Positions 35,652-43,316 of a DNA stretch of 64,000 nt are shown here, piece after piece. Within the stretch, counting starts at the first letter, position 1; the number at the start of each line of letters is the position of its first letter. The position numbers and the translations under genes were made by a program. The stretch comes from Bosea sp. 124 (GTDB lineage: Bacteria > Pseudomonadota > Alphaproteobacteria > Rhizobiales > Beijerinckiaceae): positions 2,497,001-2,561,000 of the forward strand of contig NZ_PZZM01000001.1 of NCBI RefSeq assembly GCF_003046175.1, read 5' to 3'. Below the pieces are notes generated by a model, which worked only from the letters and a program-made list of their open reading frames with translations, did no database searches and was not told where the DNA came from.

Positions 35652-38387
35652 TTGGAGACCAACCTCTTCCGTTATGTCTGGGAGAAGAGCCGCAGCGAAC
35701 AGGTCATCGTCCTGCTGATCATCCTCGTCTCGATCCCGTTCAACTGGGCCTCCTTCGACGTGCCCAAGCGGATCGTGAACGACGCCATCCAGGGGCGGGC
35801 GTTCAGGGACGGCCACACCACTGCCACCCTGATGGATATCACGCTGAGCCTGCCCGCCTTCCTGGGCGGTGCGAGCTTCAGGGTGTCCGAAGGAATCCAG
35901 GTCGGGCAGCTCGGATTGCTGTTCTGGCTGAGCGGCTATTTCCTGCTGCTGGTGCTGATCAACGGCGCCTTCAAATACGTCATCAATGTCCGCAAGGGCA
36001 TTCTCGGCGAGCGCATGCTCCGGCGCATGCGCTACGACCTGTTCAGCCAGCTCATGCGCTTCCGGCCGGAGGACATCCGCGCGGTCAAGCCGGCCGAGGT
36101 CGCGAGCATGATCAAGGACGAGGTCGAGCCGATCGGCGGCTTCGTCGGCGATGCCTTCATCCAGCCGGTCTTCCTGCTGAGCCAGGCCCTGACGGCGCTC
36201 GTCTTCATCATGGTGCAGAGCGTCTGGCTCGGCTCGATCGCGCTGATGATCGTGCTGGCGCAGGCGATCATCATCCCGATCCTGCGGCGCGAGCAGCTCC
36301 GGCTCGGGCGCGAAAGGCAGATCGCCTCGCGCCAGCTTGCCGGCCGCATCGGCGAGATCGTCGATGCCGGGCCGACCATCCAGGGCCATGGCGCGACCAC
36401 CTATGTGCAGTCCGACATCGCGGGCCGGCTCGGGCGGCTCTTCGACATCCGCTACGCGCTCTACAAGCGGAAATTCGCGGTCAAGTTTCTGAACAACCTG
36501 CTGGCGCAGATCACACCGTTCTTCTTTTACGCGGTCGGCGGCTTCTTCGCCCTGCAGGGCCGGCTCGACATCGGCCAGCTCGTCGCGGTCATCGCCGCCT
36601 ATCGCGACCTGCCGCCGCCGATCAAGGAGCTGATCGACTGGGACCAGCAGCGCAACGACGTGACCATCAAATACGAGCAGGTGATTTCCCAGTTCAACGC
36701 CGAAGAGACGGTCGAGCTCGACGAGGCGGACGGCGTCGCGCGCCTGCCCGAGACCGGCGAGATCAGGCTCGACGGCGTGCAGATGCTGGACAATCGCGGC
36801 CAGCCGCTGCTGACGCCGCTCTCGGCGCGAATTCCGCGGCCGGGTGCGGTCGCCGTGATCGGTCCGCATGGCGGTGCGCTGGAGGTGCTCGGCCGCATCC
36901 TGGGCCGCCAGGCGATGAACTATTCGGGCCGCATCATGATCGATGGCGCGCCTTTGTCGCGCATGTCGGTCGAGCGGGCGAGCCATCTGATCGGCTATGC
37001 CGGCAACGAGGCCGAGATCATCGCCGGCACAATCCGCGACAACATCCTGCTGCCGCTGAAGCGACGCCGGCCCAGCCTCAGGCCCGAAGGCAAGGTCGCA
37101 CCGGGCGAGCAGCGCCGCTTCGTCGAGGCGATCCGCTCCGGCAACACGCCGTTGCCGTTCGAGGCGGACTGGACCGACTACGAAGGCGCCGGCGTGGCGG
37201 ATGACGCCGCGCTGGCCGCCCGCATCAGGGCCGTCCTCGATGTTCTCGGCTGCGCCGAGGACGTCTACGAGCTGGGTCTCGACGGGAAAGTCACCGTCGG
37301 GCTGCGCGCCGAGGCGAAGGCGCAGATCATCGTGGCGCGCAAGGCGGTGGCCGAGGAACTCGGCCGCAGCAAGCTCGCGGGACTGATCACGCCCTTCGAC
37401 CCCGAGAGCTACAATGCCAATGCCACGATCGCCGAGAACCTGATCTTCGGGGCCCGGATGGGGCCGCGCTTCGCCAACGAGACGCTGCTGTTCGAGCCTT
37501 ATGCCTATGCGATCCTCAAGGCGGAGTCGCTGGTCGAGCCGCTGGTCGAGGTCGGCTCGCGGATTGCCGCGACCGTGGTCGAAATCTTCGCCGGCCTGCC
37601 GCAGGGGCATGCCCTGTTCGAGCGTTACTCCTTCGGGTCCGGGCTCGATTTCGACCGGCTCGGCGAACTGACGACGCTCCTCAACAAGCACGATATGCGG
37701 GTTCCGCTCGATGCCATGGCGGAGCGCGATCTGGTGGCGCTGGCGCTGGGCTATATCGAGCCCAAGCACCGGCTCAACCTGCTCGACCAGCGTTTGCAGC
37801 AGCGCATCCTGCGGGCACGGCAGAGCTTCAAGGCGCATCTTCCGGCGGATGCGGCCGAGGATGTGCATTTCTACGATCCCGAGAAGGTCATGCTCGGCGC
37901 CAGCCTGCGCGACAATCTGATGTTCGGACGCATCGGCCATAGCATCTCCGATGCCGGCAGGAAGGTCGCGGTGATCGTGCGCAAGGCGCTGGCGCGGGCG
38001 GGGCTCGACGGCGATCTCTACCGGATCGGCCTCGACACCGATTGCGGAATCAGGGGCCGCTTCCTGCCGACGCGGCTGAAGCTCGCCGTGCCGCTGGCCC
38101 AGGCCCTGATCAAGGCGCCCCAGATCGCCGTGCTGGACATGGGCGCCTTCCTGGCGACGTCGGCCGAACCTGACCAGATCATCGGCCGGCTGCGCGAACA
38201 TTGCGCCGGCATGACACTGTTTCTTCTTGTGGGGGATGCTAGTCTCGTCGCGGACATTCCGCTCCGGATCGTCTTCGACGGCCCGTCCGGGACGATCGAA
38301 AGCGAGGATGGCAAGCATGCCCGCAACGGCGCTGCCGCTCCCTTGCAGCGGCGCAACGGCGGCGAGCGGATGGAGGCGCGACCATGA
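35652..38387 (+). CDS. ABC-exporter-like membrane protein with degenerate nucleotide-binding region (pseudo-ABC)
   Basis: 911 aa, TTG start at 35652 (a stop codon lies at 35595 and no ATG is in frame before it; CAGGA precedes by 6 nt). Residues 1-330 form a type I exporter membrane domain with about six helices (18-35, 85-110, 165-190, 192-212, 277-300, 305-320). The rest should be the ATPase, but every motif is changed: Walker A reads G404-P-H-G-G-A-L-E (no Lys or Ser/Thr), the Q-loop region is YAGNEAEI, the signature positions read VGLRAEAKAQIIVARKA and RFLPTRLKLAVPLAQAL, Walker B is IAVLDMGAF without the catalytic Glu, and the H-loop is LLVGDASL. Three copies of a TIRDN-like element occur (460, 592, 751), as if built from repeated partial NBDs. 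Its ATGA overlap with the next gene shows coupled translation. ATP-driven transport is unlikely. Confidence 0.85.
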   Translation: METNLFRYVWEKSRSEQVIVLLIILVSIPFNWASFDVPKRIVNDAIQGRAFRDGHTTATLMDITLSLPAFLGGASFRVSEGIQVGQLGLLFWLSGYFLLLVLINGAFKYVINVRKGILGERMLRRMRYDLFSQLMRFRPEDIRAVKPAEVASMIKDEVEPIGGFVGDAFIQPVFLLSQALTALVFIMVQSVWLGSIALMIVLAQAIIIPILRREQLRLGRERQIASRQLAGRIGEIVDAGPTIQGHGATTYVQSDIAGRLGRLFDIRYALYKRKFAVKFLNNLLAQITPFFFYAVGGFFALQGRLDIGQLVAVIAAYRDLPPPIKELIDWDQQRNDVTIKYEQVISQFNAEETVELDEADGVARLPETGEIRLDGVQMLDNRGQPLLTPLSARIPRPGAVAVIGPHGGALEVLGRILGRQAMNYSGRIMIDGAPLSRMSVERASHLIGYAGNEAEIIAGTIRDNILLPLKRRRPSLRPEGKVAPGEQRRFVEAIRSGNTPLPFEADWTDYEGAGVADDAALAARIRAVLDVLGCAEDVYELGLDGKVTVGLRAEAKAQIIVARKAVAEELGRSKLAGLITPFDPESYNANATIAENLIFGARMGPRFANETLLFEPYAYAILKAESLVEPLVEVGSRIAATVVEIFAGLPQGHALFERYSFGSGLDFDRLGELTTLLNKHDMRVPLDAMAERDLVALALGYIEPKHRLNLLDQRLQQRILRARQSFKAHLPADAAEDVHFYDPEKVMLGASLRDNLMFGRIGHSISDAGRKVAVIVRKALARAGLDGDLYRIGLDTDCGIRGRFLPTRLKLAVPLAQALIKAPQIAVLDMGAFLATSAEPDQIIGRLREHCAGMTLFLLVGDASLVADIPLRIVFDGPSGTIESEDGKHARNGAAAPLQRRNGGERMEARP

Positions 38388-38833
38388 CACTCGAAGCGGA
38401 CATCTCCTGCCTGCGCCAGCTCCCCCTGTTCCAGTCGCTACCGCCGCCGCGGCTCAAGCTCGTGGCGCTGATGGGCGAGAAGCTGCATTTCGCGGCCGGC
38501 GAGCAGATCATCGAGGAGGGCGACAAGCCCGAAGGCGTCTATGTAATCCTGCAAGGCGATATCGAGATTTCGCATGAGAGGCCCGATGGACAAGGCCGGC
38601 GGCTGCAGCTCCACTCCGGCAGCCTGATCGGCGACGTGCCCCTCCTGTCCGGGCAAAGCGCCGTCGGTGCGGTGACGGCCAAGAGCGCGGTCCATGCGCT
38701 GCGCCTGCCGAAGGACCTGTTCTTCGAACTGCTCGAGACGATACCGGATTTCAGCCTGGCGCTGTCGCGCGACCTCGCCTCGCGGCTGTACCGTCTGGCG
38801 GATATCACGCTGCACGGGGAGAAAGTGCATTGA
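38384..38833 (+). CDS. Stand-alone cyclic-nucleotide-binding-fold protein with altered ligand cassette
   Basis: 149 aa containing one cNMP-binding (CNB) domain (residues 8-125) and no DNA-binding domain. Fold markers: LRQLPLFQSLPPPRLKLVALMGEKLHFAAGEQIIEEGDKPEGVYVILQGDIEI. In the phosphate-binding cassette the usual G-E...R-x-A-T becomes GDVPLLSGQSAVGAV: Glu to Asp84, and the phosphate-binding Arg is replaced by small residues near Ala93. Canonical cAMP binding is therefore doubtful. C-terminal helix PDFSLALSRDLASRLYRLAD is the usual lid. Translationally coupled to the pseudo-ABC gene (ATGA) and 16 bp ahead of the cyclase gene. Confidence 0.88.
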   Translation: MTLEADISCLRQLPLFQSLPPPRLKLVALMGEKLHFAAGEQIIEEGDKPEGVYVILQGDIEISHERPDGQGRRLQLHSGSLIGDVPLLSGQSAVGAVTAKSAVHALRLPKDLFFELLETIPDFSLALSRDLASRLYRLADITLHGEKVH

Positions 38834-38849
38834 CGATGCAGGAGCCGGC

Positions 38850-40793
38850 ATGAGCCTGCAGCAGACGGCCGGAGCGCGGCGTTCGGGCATGGGCGCCGGG
38901 ATGGATCAGGTGTCGTCGTGGAGCCGGGACATCCGCTTCGCCTCGGGACTGGTGCTGCTCTTCTTCGCGGCGACGCATTTCCTCAATCACGCGGCGGGCA
39001 TCGCCGGCGTCGAGGCCATGGAGCAGGCGCAGGAGTGGCGCTACTGGCTGTGGCATTCCTGGGCCGGGACGGCCGCGCTCTACGGGGCGCTCGTCGTCCA
39101 TCCCTTCTTCGCGCTCGTCCGGGTCGCCCAGCGCCGCACCTTCAAGATGCCGGCGCGCGAGATGCTGCAGATCGCACTGGGCCTGGCGATCCCGCTCTTC
39201 CTGATCGATCACATCGTCGGGACGCGGGTGATGGGCAGCTTCTTCAATCTCGACGAGAGCTATCGTGCCGTCCTGCGGCGGCTCTGGCCCGGTCTTGCCG
39301 CGACCCAGTCGCTGCTGCTGCTGCTGGTCTGGGTCCATGGCATCATCGGCCTGCATTTCACGCTGCGCTCGCGCGACGCCTATCAGCGCTGGCGCGATCC
39401 CTTCCTGCTGGTCGCGATCCTGATCCCGATCCTGGCCCTGATCGGCTTTGCCGTGGCGGGGCGGGAGGCCGGCCAGATGGCGATGGCGCCGGAGGTCGCG
39501 ACCGATGCGCAGATCGTCATGTTCAACCAGAACGTGACCTGGGCGAAGACCGTCTTCTACGGGCTTGTCGGCTGCTTCGTCGGCTTCGTCGGCATCCGCG
39601 AGATCAGGGTCCGGACGACCCGGCAGATCACCGTCCGCTTCGTCGGCCATGGCGTGCGCAAGCTCGCGCCCGGCCTGACCGTGTTGGAGATGTTCAGGCG
39701 CTTCGGCATTCCGCATGCAGCGCTGTGCGGCGGGCGGGCTCGTTGCGCCACCTGTCGCGTGCTGGTGCTGGACGGCGCCGACAACCTGCCCGCGCCCGGC
39801 ATGAACGAGGCCAAGCTGCTGCGCCGGATCGCGGCCCCCGAGCGCGTGCGCCTCGCCTGCCAGATCAGGCCGCGTGATGACCTTCAGGTCCAGATCCTGC
39901 TGGCTTCCCGCCTCAAGACGACGGCGCCGATCGATTTCGAGCCCGATGCCAGCGCCGGCAAACGCGGGCTGACCGTCGTGGTGGCGGATCTGCGCGCCTT
40001 CTCGTCGCTGGCCGAACGGCAATTGCCGCAGGAACTGATCGGCCTGCTCAACCGCTTCTTCGACGAGATGGCCCAGGCCATCGCGGCTCATGGCGGGCGC
40101 ATCGACGCCTTCTATGGCGACGGCTTCATGGCGGTGTTCGGGCTGGAAGGCAGTCCGGCGAAGGGCGCGCAGACCGCGATCGCCGCTGCTGGCGATATCG
40201 TGCGCGCAGTCGAGGCGCTGAACCGCGAGTTCGGAGCCGCGCTGCCGCTGCCGCTGCGCATCGGCATCGGCATCCATAGCGGCCAGGCGATCACCGGGGC
40301 GGTCGAGAACGACAGCCTCGGGCGGCGCGAGATCACGGTCGGCGAGACGGTTGCCGTCGCCGCCCAGCTCGAGCTGGCGACACGCCGCGTGCTGGCCGAT
40401 ATCCTGGTGTCCGAAGATGCAATCCGGGCCAGCGGCCGCAGTTATCGCGGCACGACGCAGCTCAAGATCACCATCCGCGGGCGGGAGAAGCCGCTGAATG
40501 CACTTGGTTTCGCCAGCGCGCCGGAGATCGCGGAATCCGATGAGGACAAGGCAGCGGCTGCCGACCCCGCCATCCTCGATGCCACGGTGAGCGAGGGCGC
40601 GGCCGAGGTCGATCTCGTCGAGGGCGCCGACGGCGTCGCCCTGCTCGCCCCGGCCTCCAGGGCTACGCGCGAGGCGGCTGCGTCGCCGGGGGAGGCCCCT
40701 CCCGTCGAGGCTCCTCCGGCCAAGGCCAGGCGGTCCCCGCGCAAGAAGGCTCCGGCGCGGAAGCCGGAAACGCCGGAGCAGGACGGGTCGTGA
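38850..40793 (+). CDS. Membrane heme-b/[2Fe-2S] class III cyclase-like protein (CyaC-like)
   Basis: 647 aa from ATG 38850 (AGGAG 5 nt upstream). Residues 25-250: about six helices with His43, His47, His69, His84, His121, His163 and His169, like a succinate-dehydrogenase-type diheme-b anchor. Residues 260-350: plant-type ferredoxin domain with Cys293, Cys299, Cys302 and Cys337. Residues 372-555: class III cyclase fold with metal Asp380 (VVVADLRAFSSL) and Asp424 (FYGDGFMAVFG). The usual adenine-specifying Lys is Ala420, and the transition-state Asn and Arg of VNLAARLE are Ala502 and Gln506 (VGETVAVAAQLE). The Pro/Ala/Lys-rich tail (600-647) is disordered. S. meliloti CyaC is a known redox- and quinone-responsive adenylate cyclase with a diheme-b anchor; this protein shares that layout, but catalysis is doubtful. 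Confidence 0.88.
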   Translation: MSLQQTAGARRSGMGAGMDQVSSWSRDIRFASGLVLLFFAATHFLNHAAGIAGVEAMEQAQEWRYWLWHSWAGTAALYGALVVHPFFALVRVAQRRTFKMPAREMLQIALGLAIPLFLIDHIVGTRVMGSFFNLDESYRAVLRRLWPGLAATQSLLLLLVWVHGIIGLHFTLRSRDAYQRWRDPFLLVAILIPILALIGFAVAGREAGQMAMAPEVATDAQIVMFNQNVTWAKTVFYGLVGCFVGFVGIREIRVRTTRQITVRFVGHGVRKLAPGLTVLEMFRRFGIPHAALCGGRARCATCRVLVLDGADNLPAPGMNEAKLLRRIAAPERVRLACQIRPRDDLQVQILLASRLKTTAPIDFEPDASAGKRGLTVVVADLRAFSSLAERQLPQELIGLLNRFFDEMAQAIAAHGGRIDAFYGDGFMAVFGLEGSPAKGAQTAIAAAGDIVRAVEALNREFGAALPLPLRIGIGIHSGQAITGAVENDSLGRREITVGETVAVAAQLELATRRVLADILVSEDAIRASGRSYRGTTQLKITIRGREKPLNALGFASAPEIAESDEDKAAAADPAILDATVSEGAAEVDLVEGADGVALLAPASRATREAAASPGEAPPVEAPPAKARRSPRKKAPARKPETPEQDGS

Positions 40794-40796
40794 CGC

Positions 40797-41417
40797 TCAG
40801 GCCGGTCCGAAGACGAGGAAGCGCCGGCGATCAAAGCCGGCGGCACGCAGGGCCTCGTCGTTGATCGTCAGGGCGAGATCGATGTTCGGCGGGGCGGGAC
40901 GCGTCGCCGTCAATGCGCCGATCTGGCCCTGCGCCCGTTCCAGATCGAGCGCATAGTCGATCACCAGGACTTCGGCGCCGGCCGCCAGTGCGAGCAGTTC
41001 GGGCGGGGTCGCGCCACGGCGTCCGAAGGGCTTGAGCGAGAGCCCGAGCAGAACGAGCGCGTAAGGGCCTATCGGCGCGATCTCGACCTCCTGCAGCTTG
41101 GCGGCACGATGGCGCAGGCGGCAGGGCGCACCGTTCAGCATCTCGGCCGAGAAGTCCGGGATCTTCGGGTCGATGACGGTCACGGTCTGGGGGCGGTGGG
41201 TCAGGAAGCCGGTGATCGGCAAGCCGGCGCCGCCGATCTCGACGATATGGGCGCAGGCGCGCACCGCATGGGCGGCGAGAACCTGTCGCAGGGCAGCCGC
41301 GGGGCTGGCAAGATGGGCCAGCAGGATGCCGGACGGCGCGACGGCGGGGTCGCTGGCCTTTACAGGTCTGCTTGCATATGGTCCGGCCACTTTCACTCCG
41401 CTTTCCCGACACGGCAT
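40797..41417 (-). CDS. Methyltransferase-like hypothetical protein
   Basis: 206 aa from ATG 41417; a GTG at 41429 is also in frame but sits 1 nt from GGGAGG. It shows a class I methyltransferase-like core: glycine motif AHIVEIGGAGLPITGFL, acidic end of beta-2 TVTVIDPKIPDFSAEML, and YALVLLGLSLKPFG. The Gly motif (VEIGGAGLP) departs from the usual GxGxG. Convergent with the cyclase gene (3 bp apart). Its start codon overlaps that of the divergent gene at 41416, another methyltransferase-like gene; probably a functional pair. Substrate unknown. Confidence 0.65.
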   Translation of the reverse strand: MPCRESGVKVAGPYASRPVKASDPAVAPSGILLAHLASPAAALRQVLAAHAVRACAHIVEIGGAGLPITGFLTHRPQTVTVIDPKIPDFSAEMLNGAPCRLRHRAAKLQEVEIAPIGPYALVLLGLSLKPFGRRGATPPELLALAAGAEVLVIDYALDLERAQGQIGALTATRPAPPNIDLALTINDEALRAAGFDRRRFLVFGPA

Positions 41418-42078
41418 GACACGCGACACGCCTCCCGACGCCTTCTATGACATTCTGCGCGGCGTCGCAGCCCTCACCGGCAACAGCGTGGTGGCCGATC
41501 TCGCGCGTCTCGTCGCCGACGAGATGCCGCCCGATCTGTGGATCGCCTTCAATCACAAGCAGATCGGCTCGAAGCGCTGGCTGGTCGATGCGCTGGCAGG
41601 GACGATGCCGCATCCGCAGGGGCCGGTCTGGGTGCTGGGGGCGTGGTACGGCGTGCTGGGCGCGCTGTTGCTCGCCGACGAGCGGCTGGCGATTCCGGCA
41701 GTGGTCAGCGTCGACCTCGACCCATCCTGCGCGCCCGTCGCCGAGCGACTGAACCGCCGCCATGTCGCGGCGGGTCGCTTCCGGACTGTCACGGCCGACA
41801 TGATGACGCTCGACTTCGCGGCCCAGAGCCCGGCGCCAGGCCTCGTCATCAACACGAGCTGCGAGCATTTGTCCGATGTGCCGGGCTGGCTTTCGACCTT
41901 GCCGCCGGGCCTGCCGCTGCTGCTGCAATCGAACGACTATGTCCGCGAGCCCGACCATCGCAGCTGCGTCGCCTCCCTCGACGCGTTCAAGGCGCAGGCG
42001 GGGCTGTCGGAGACGCTGTTCGCCGGAGCGCTGCCGACCAAGAACTACACCCGTTTCATGCTGATCGGCCGGCGATGA
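41416..42078 (+). CDS. SAM-dependent methyltransferase-like protein
   Basis: 220 aa from ATG 41416 (MTRDTPPDAFYDILRGVAAL). Core motifs: VWVLGAWYGVLGALLLAD (motif I, with GAWYG in place of GxGxG), AVVSVDLDPSCAPVAERLN (motif II), FRTVTADMMTLDF, and LVINTSCEHLSDVPGWL, which sits where many class I enzymes have an NPPY-like loop. The C-terminal half continues to RFMLIGRR. No signal peptide. Its stop overlaps the next glycosyltransferase start (ATGA), placing it in an operon with two glycosyltransferases, so methylation of a glycan or lipid carrier is a reasonable guess. Confidence 0.75.
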   Translation: MTRDTPPDAFYDILRGVAALTGNSVVADLARLVADEMPPDLWIAFNHKQIGSKRWLVDALAGTMPHPQGPVWVLGAWYGVLGALLLADERLAIPAVVSVDLDPSCAPVAERLNRRHVAAGRFRTVTADMMTLDFAAQSPAPGLVINTSCEHLSDVPGWLSTLPPGLPLLLQSNDYVREPDHRSCVASLDAFKAQAGLSETLFAGALPTKNYTRFMLIGRR

Positions 42079-43316
42079 AGCCGCCCCGTATCGCGATCGC
42101 GATGAAGGGCTATCCGCGCCTGTCGGAGACCTTCATCGCGCAGGAACTGCTCGGCTTGCAGCAGCGCGACCTGCCCTTCGCGATCTGGTCGCTGCGCCGG
42201 CCGACCGATGTCGCCCGGCATCTGATGCACGACCAGATCAAGGTGCCGGTGAGCTATCTGCCGGAGTATCTGCGTGAGGAGCCGGGACGGGTGCTGCGGG
42301 GTGTGCTGCGGGCGCTGCTGCGGCCGGGCTTTGCGCGGTTGCTTGGCGTCTTCCTGCGCGATCTCGCCCGCGACCGGACGCGCAACCGGCTGCGCCGCTT
42401 CGGGCAGGCCTGCGTGATGGCGCGCGAGCTGCCGGTCGGGACCACGCATCTGCATGTCCATTACCTGCATACGCCTGCCTCGGTGATCTTCTATGCGGCG
42501 CTGCTGCGCGGGCTTTCCTGGTCGTTCTCGGCTCATGCCAAGGATATCTGGACGACGCCGGACTGGGAGAAACGCGAGAAGATCGCGGCGGCAGCATGGG
42601 GCGTCACCTGCACGCAGGACGGCCACCGCGAACTCATGCGCCTGGCCAACCGGCCCGAGAAGGTCGGCCTCGTCTATCACGGGCTCGATCTCGCGCGCTT
42701 TCCGGCGCCGCCTGCCCGGCCTGCCCGCGACGGCAGCGATTCCGCCGATCCGGTGCGCTTCGTCACCATCGGCCGTGCCGTCGAGAAAAAGGGCTTCGAC
42801 GATCTGCTGGCCGCGCTGGCAAAGCTTCCTGCCGGTTTGCATTGGCGCCTGACCCATATCGGCGGCGGCGAGAAGCTGAAGGCCCTGCAGACGCAGGCCG
42901 GTATTTTGGGTCTCGCCGATCGCGTGACCTGGGCGGGACCGAAGGCACAGGGCGAGGTCATCGCGGCGCTGCGCGAGGCCGATCTCTTCGTGCTGCCCTC
43001 CAGGCAGGCCGGCGATGGCGACCGCGACGGCCTGCCCAATGTCGTGATGGAGGCGGCGAGCCAGGCCCTGCCCATCGTCGCCACCGACTTCGCCGGTATT
43101 CCGGAATTCGTGCGCGAGGGTGTCGAGGGGCTGCTCGTCCGCCCCGGCGATGTCGCCGCGCTGGCGCGGGCGCTGGCCGGTCTGGCTGGCGCGCCCGCGC
43201 GGCGCAAGGCGCTCGGGCGGGCCTCGCATGAGCGACTGACGGGTGCGTTTTCGGCGTCAGCCGGGCTCGACCGAATTGCGGCGCGACTGCGCGCCTCGGC
43301 TGGTCTGGCACCATGA
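42075..43316 (+). CDS. Glycosyltransferase family 4 protein
   Basis: 413 aa, ATG 42075 overlapping the previous stop. N-terminal domain: AIAMKGYPRLSETFIAQELLGLQ, the SETFI motif of exopolysaccharide-type GT4 enzymes. C-terminal domain: RFVTIGRAVEKKGFDDLLAALAKL, THIGGGEKLKALQTQA and DLFVLPSRQAGDGDRDGLPNVVMEAASQALPIVATDFAGIPEF with the E-x7-E motif shifted (DGLPNVVMEA). Cytosolic. Co-translated with the next gene (overlap 43313-43316). Confidence 0.9.
   Translation: MKPPRIAIAMKGYPRLSETFIAQELLGLQQRDLPFAIWSLRRPTDVARHLMHDQIKVPVSYLPEYLREEPGRVLRGVLRALLRPGFARLLGVFLRDLARDRTRNRLRRFGQACVMARELPVGTTHLHVHYLHTPASVIFYAALLRGLSWSFSAHAKDIWTTPDWEKREKIAAAAWGVTCTQDGHRELMRLANRPEKVGLVYHGLDLARFPAPPARPARDGSDSADPVRFVTIGRAVEKKGFDDLLAALAKLPAGLHWRLTHIGGGEKLKALQTQAGILGLADRVTWAGPKAQGEVIAALREADLFVLPSRQAGDGDRDGLPNVVMEAASQALPIVATDFAGIPEFVREGVEGLLVRPGDVAALARALAGLAGAPARRKALGRASHERLTGAFSASAGLDRIAARLRASAGLAP

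Noticed and set aside
35091..38390. Very long antisense open frame (about 1,100 codons) opposite the pseudo-ABC gene
   Set aside because: It arises from GC-rich codon structure of the sense gene; the translation is Arg/Gln/His-rich without domains, while the sense frame has a clear exporter membrane domain.
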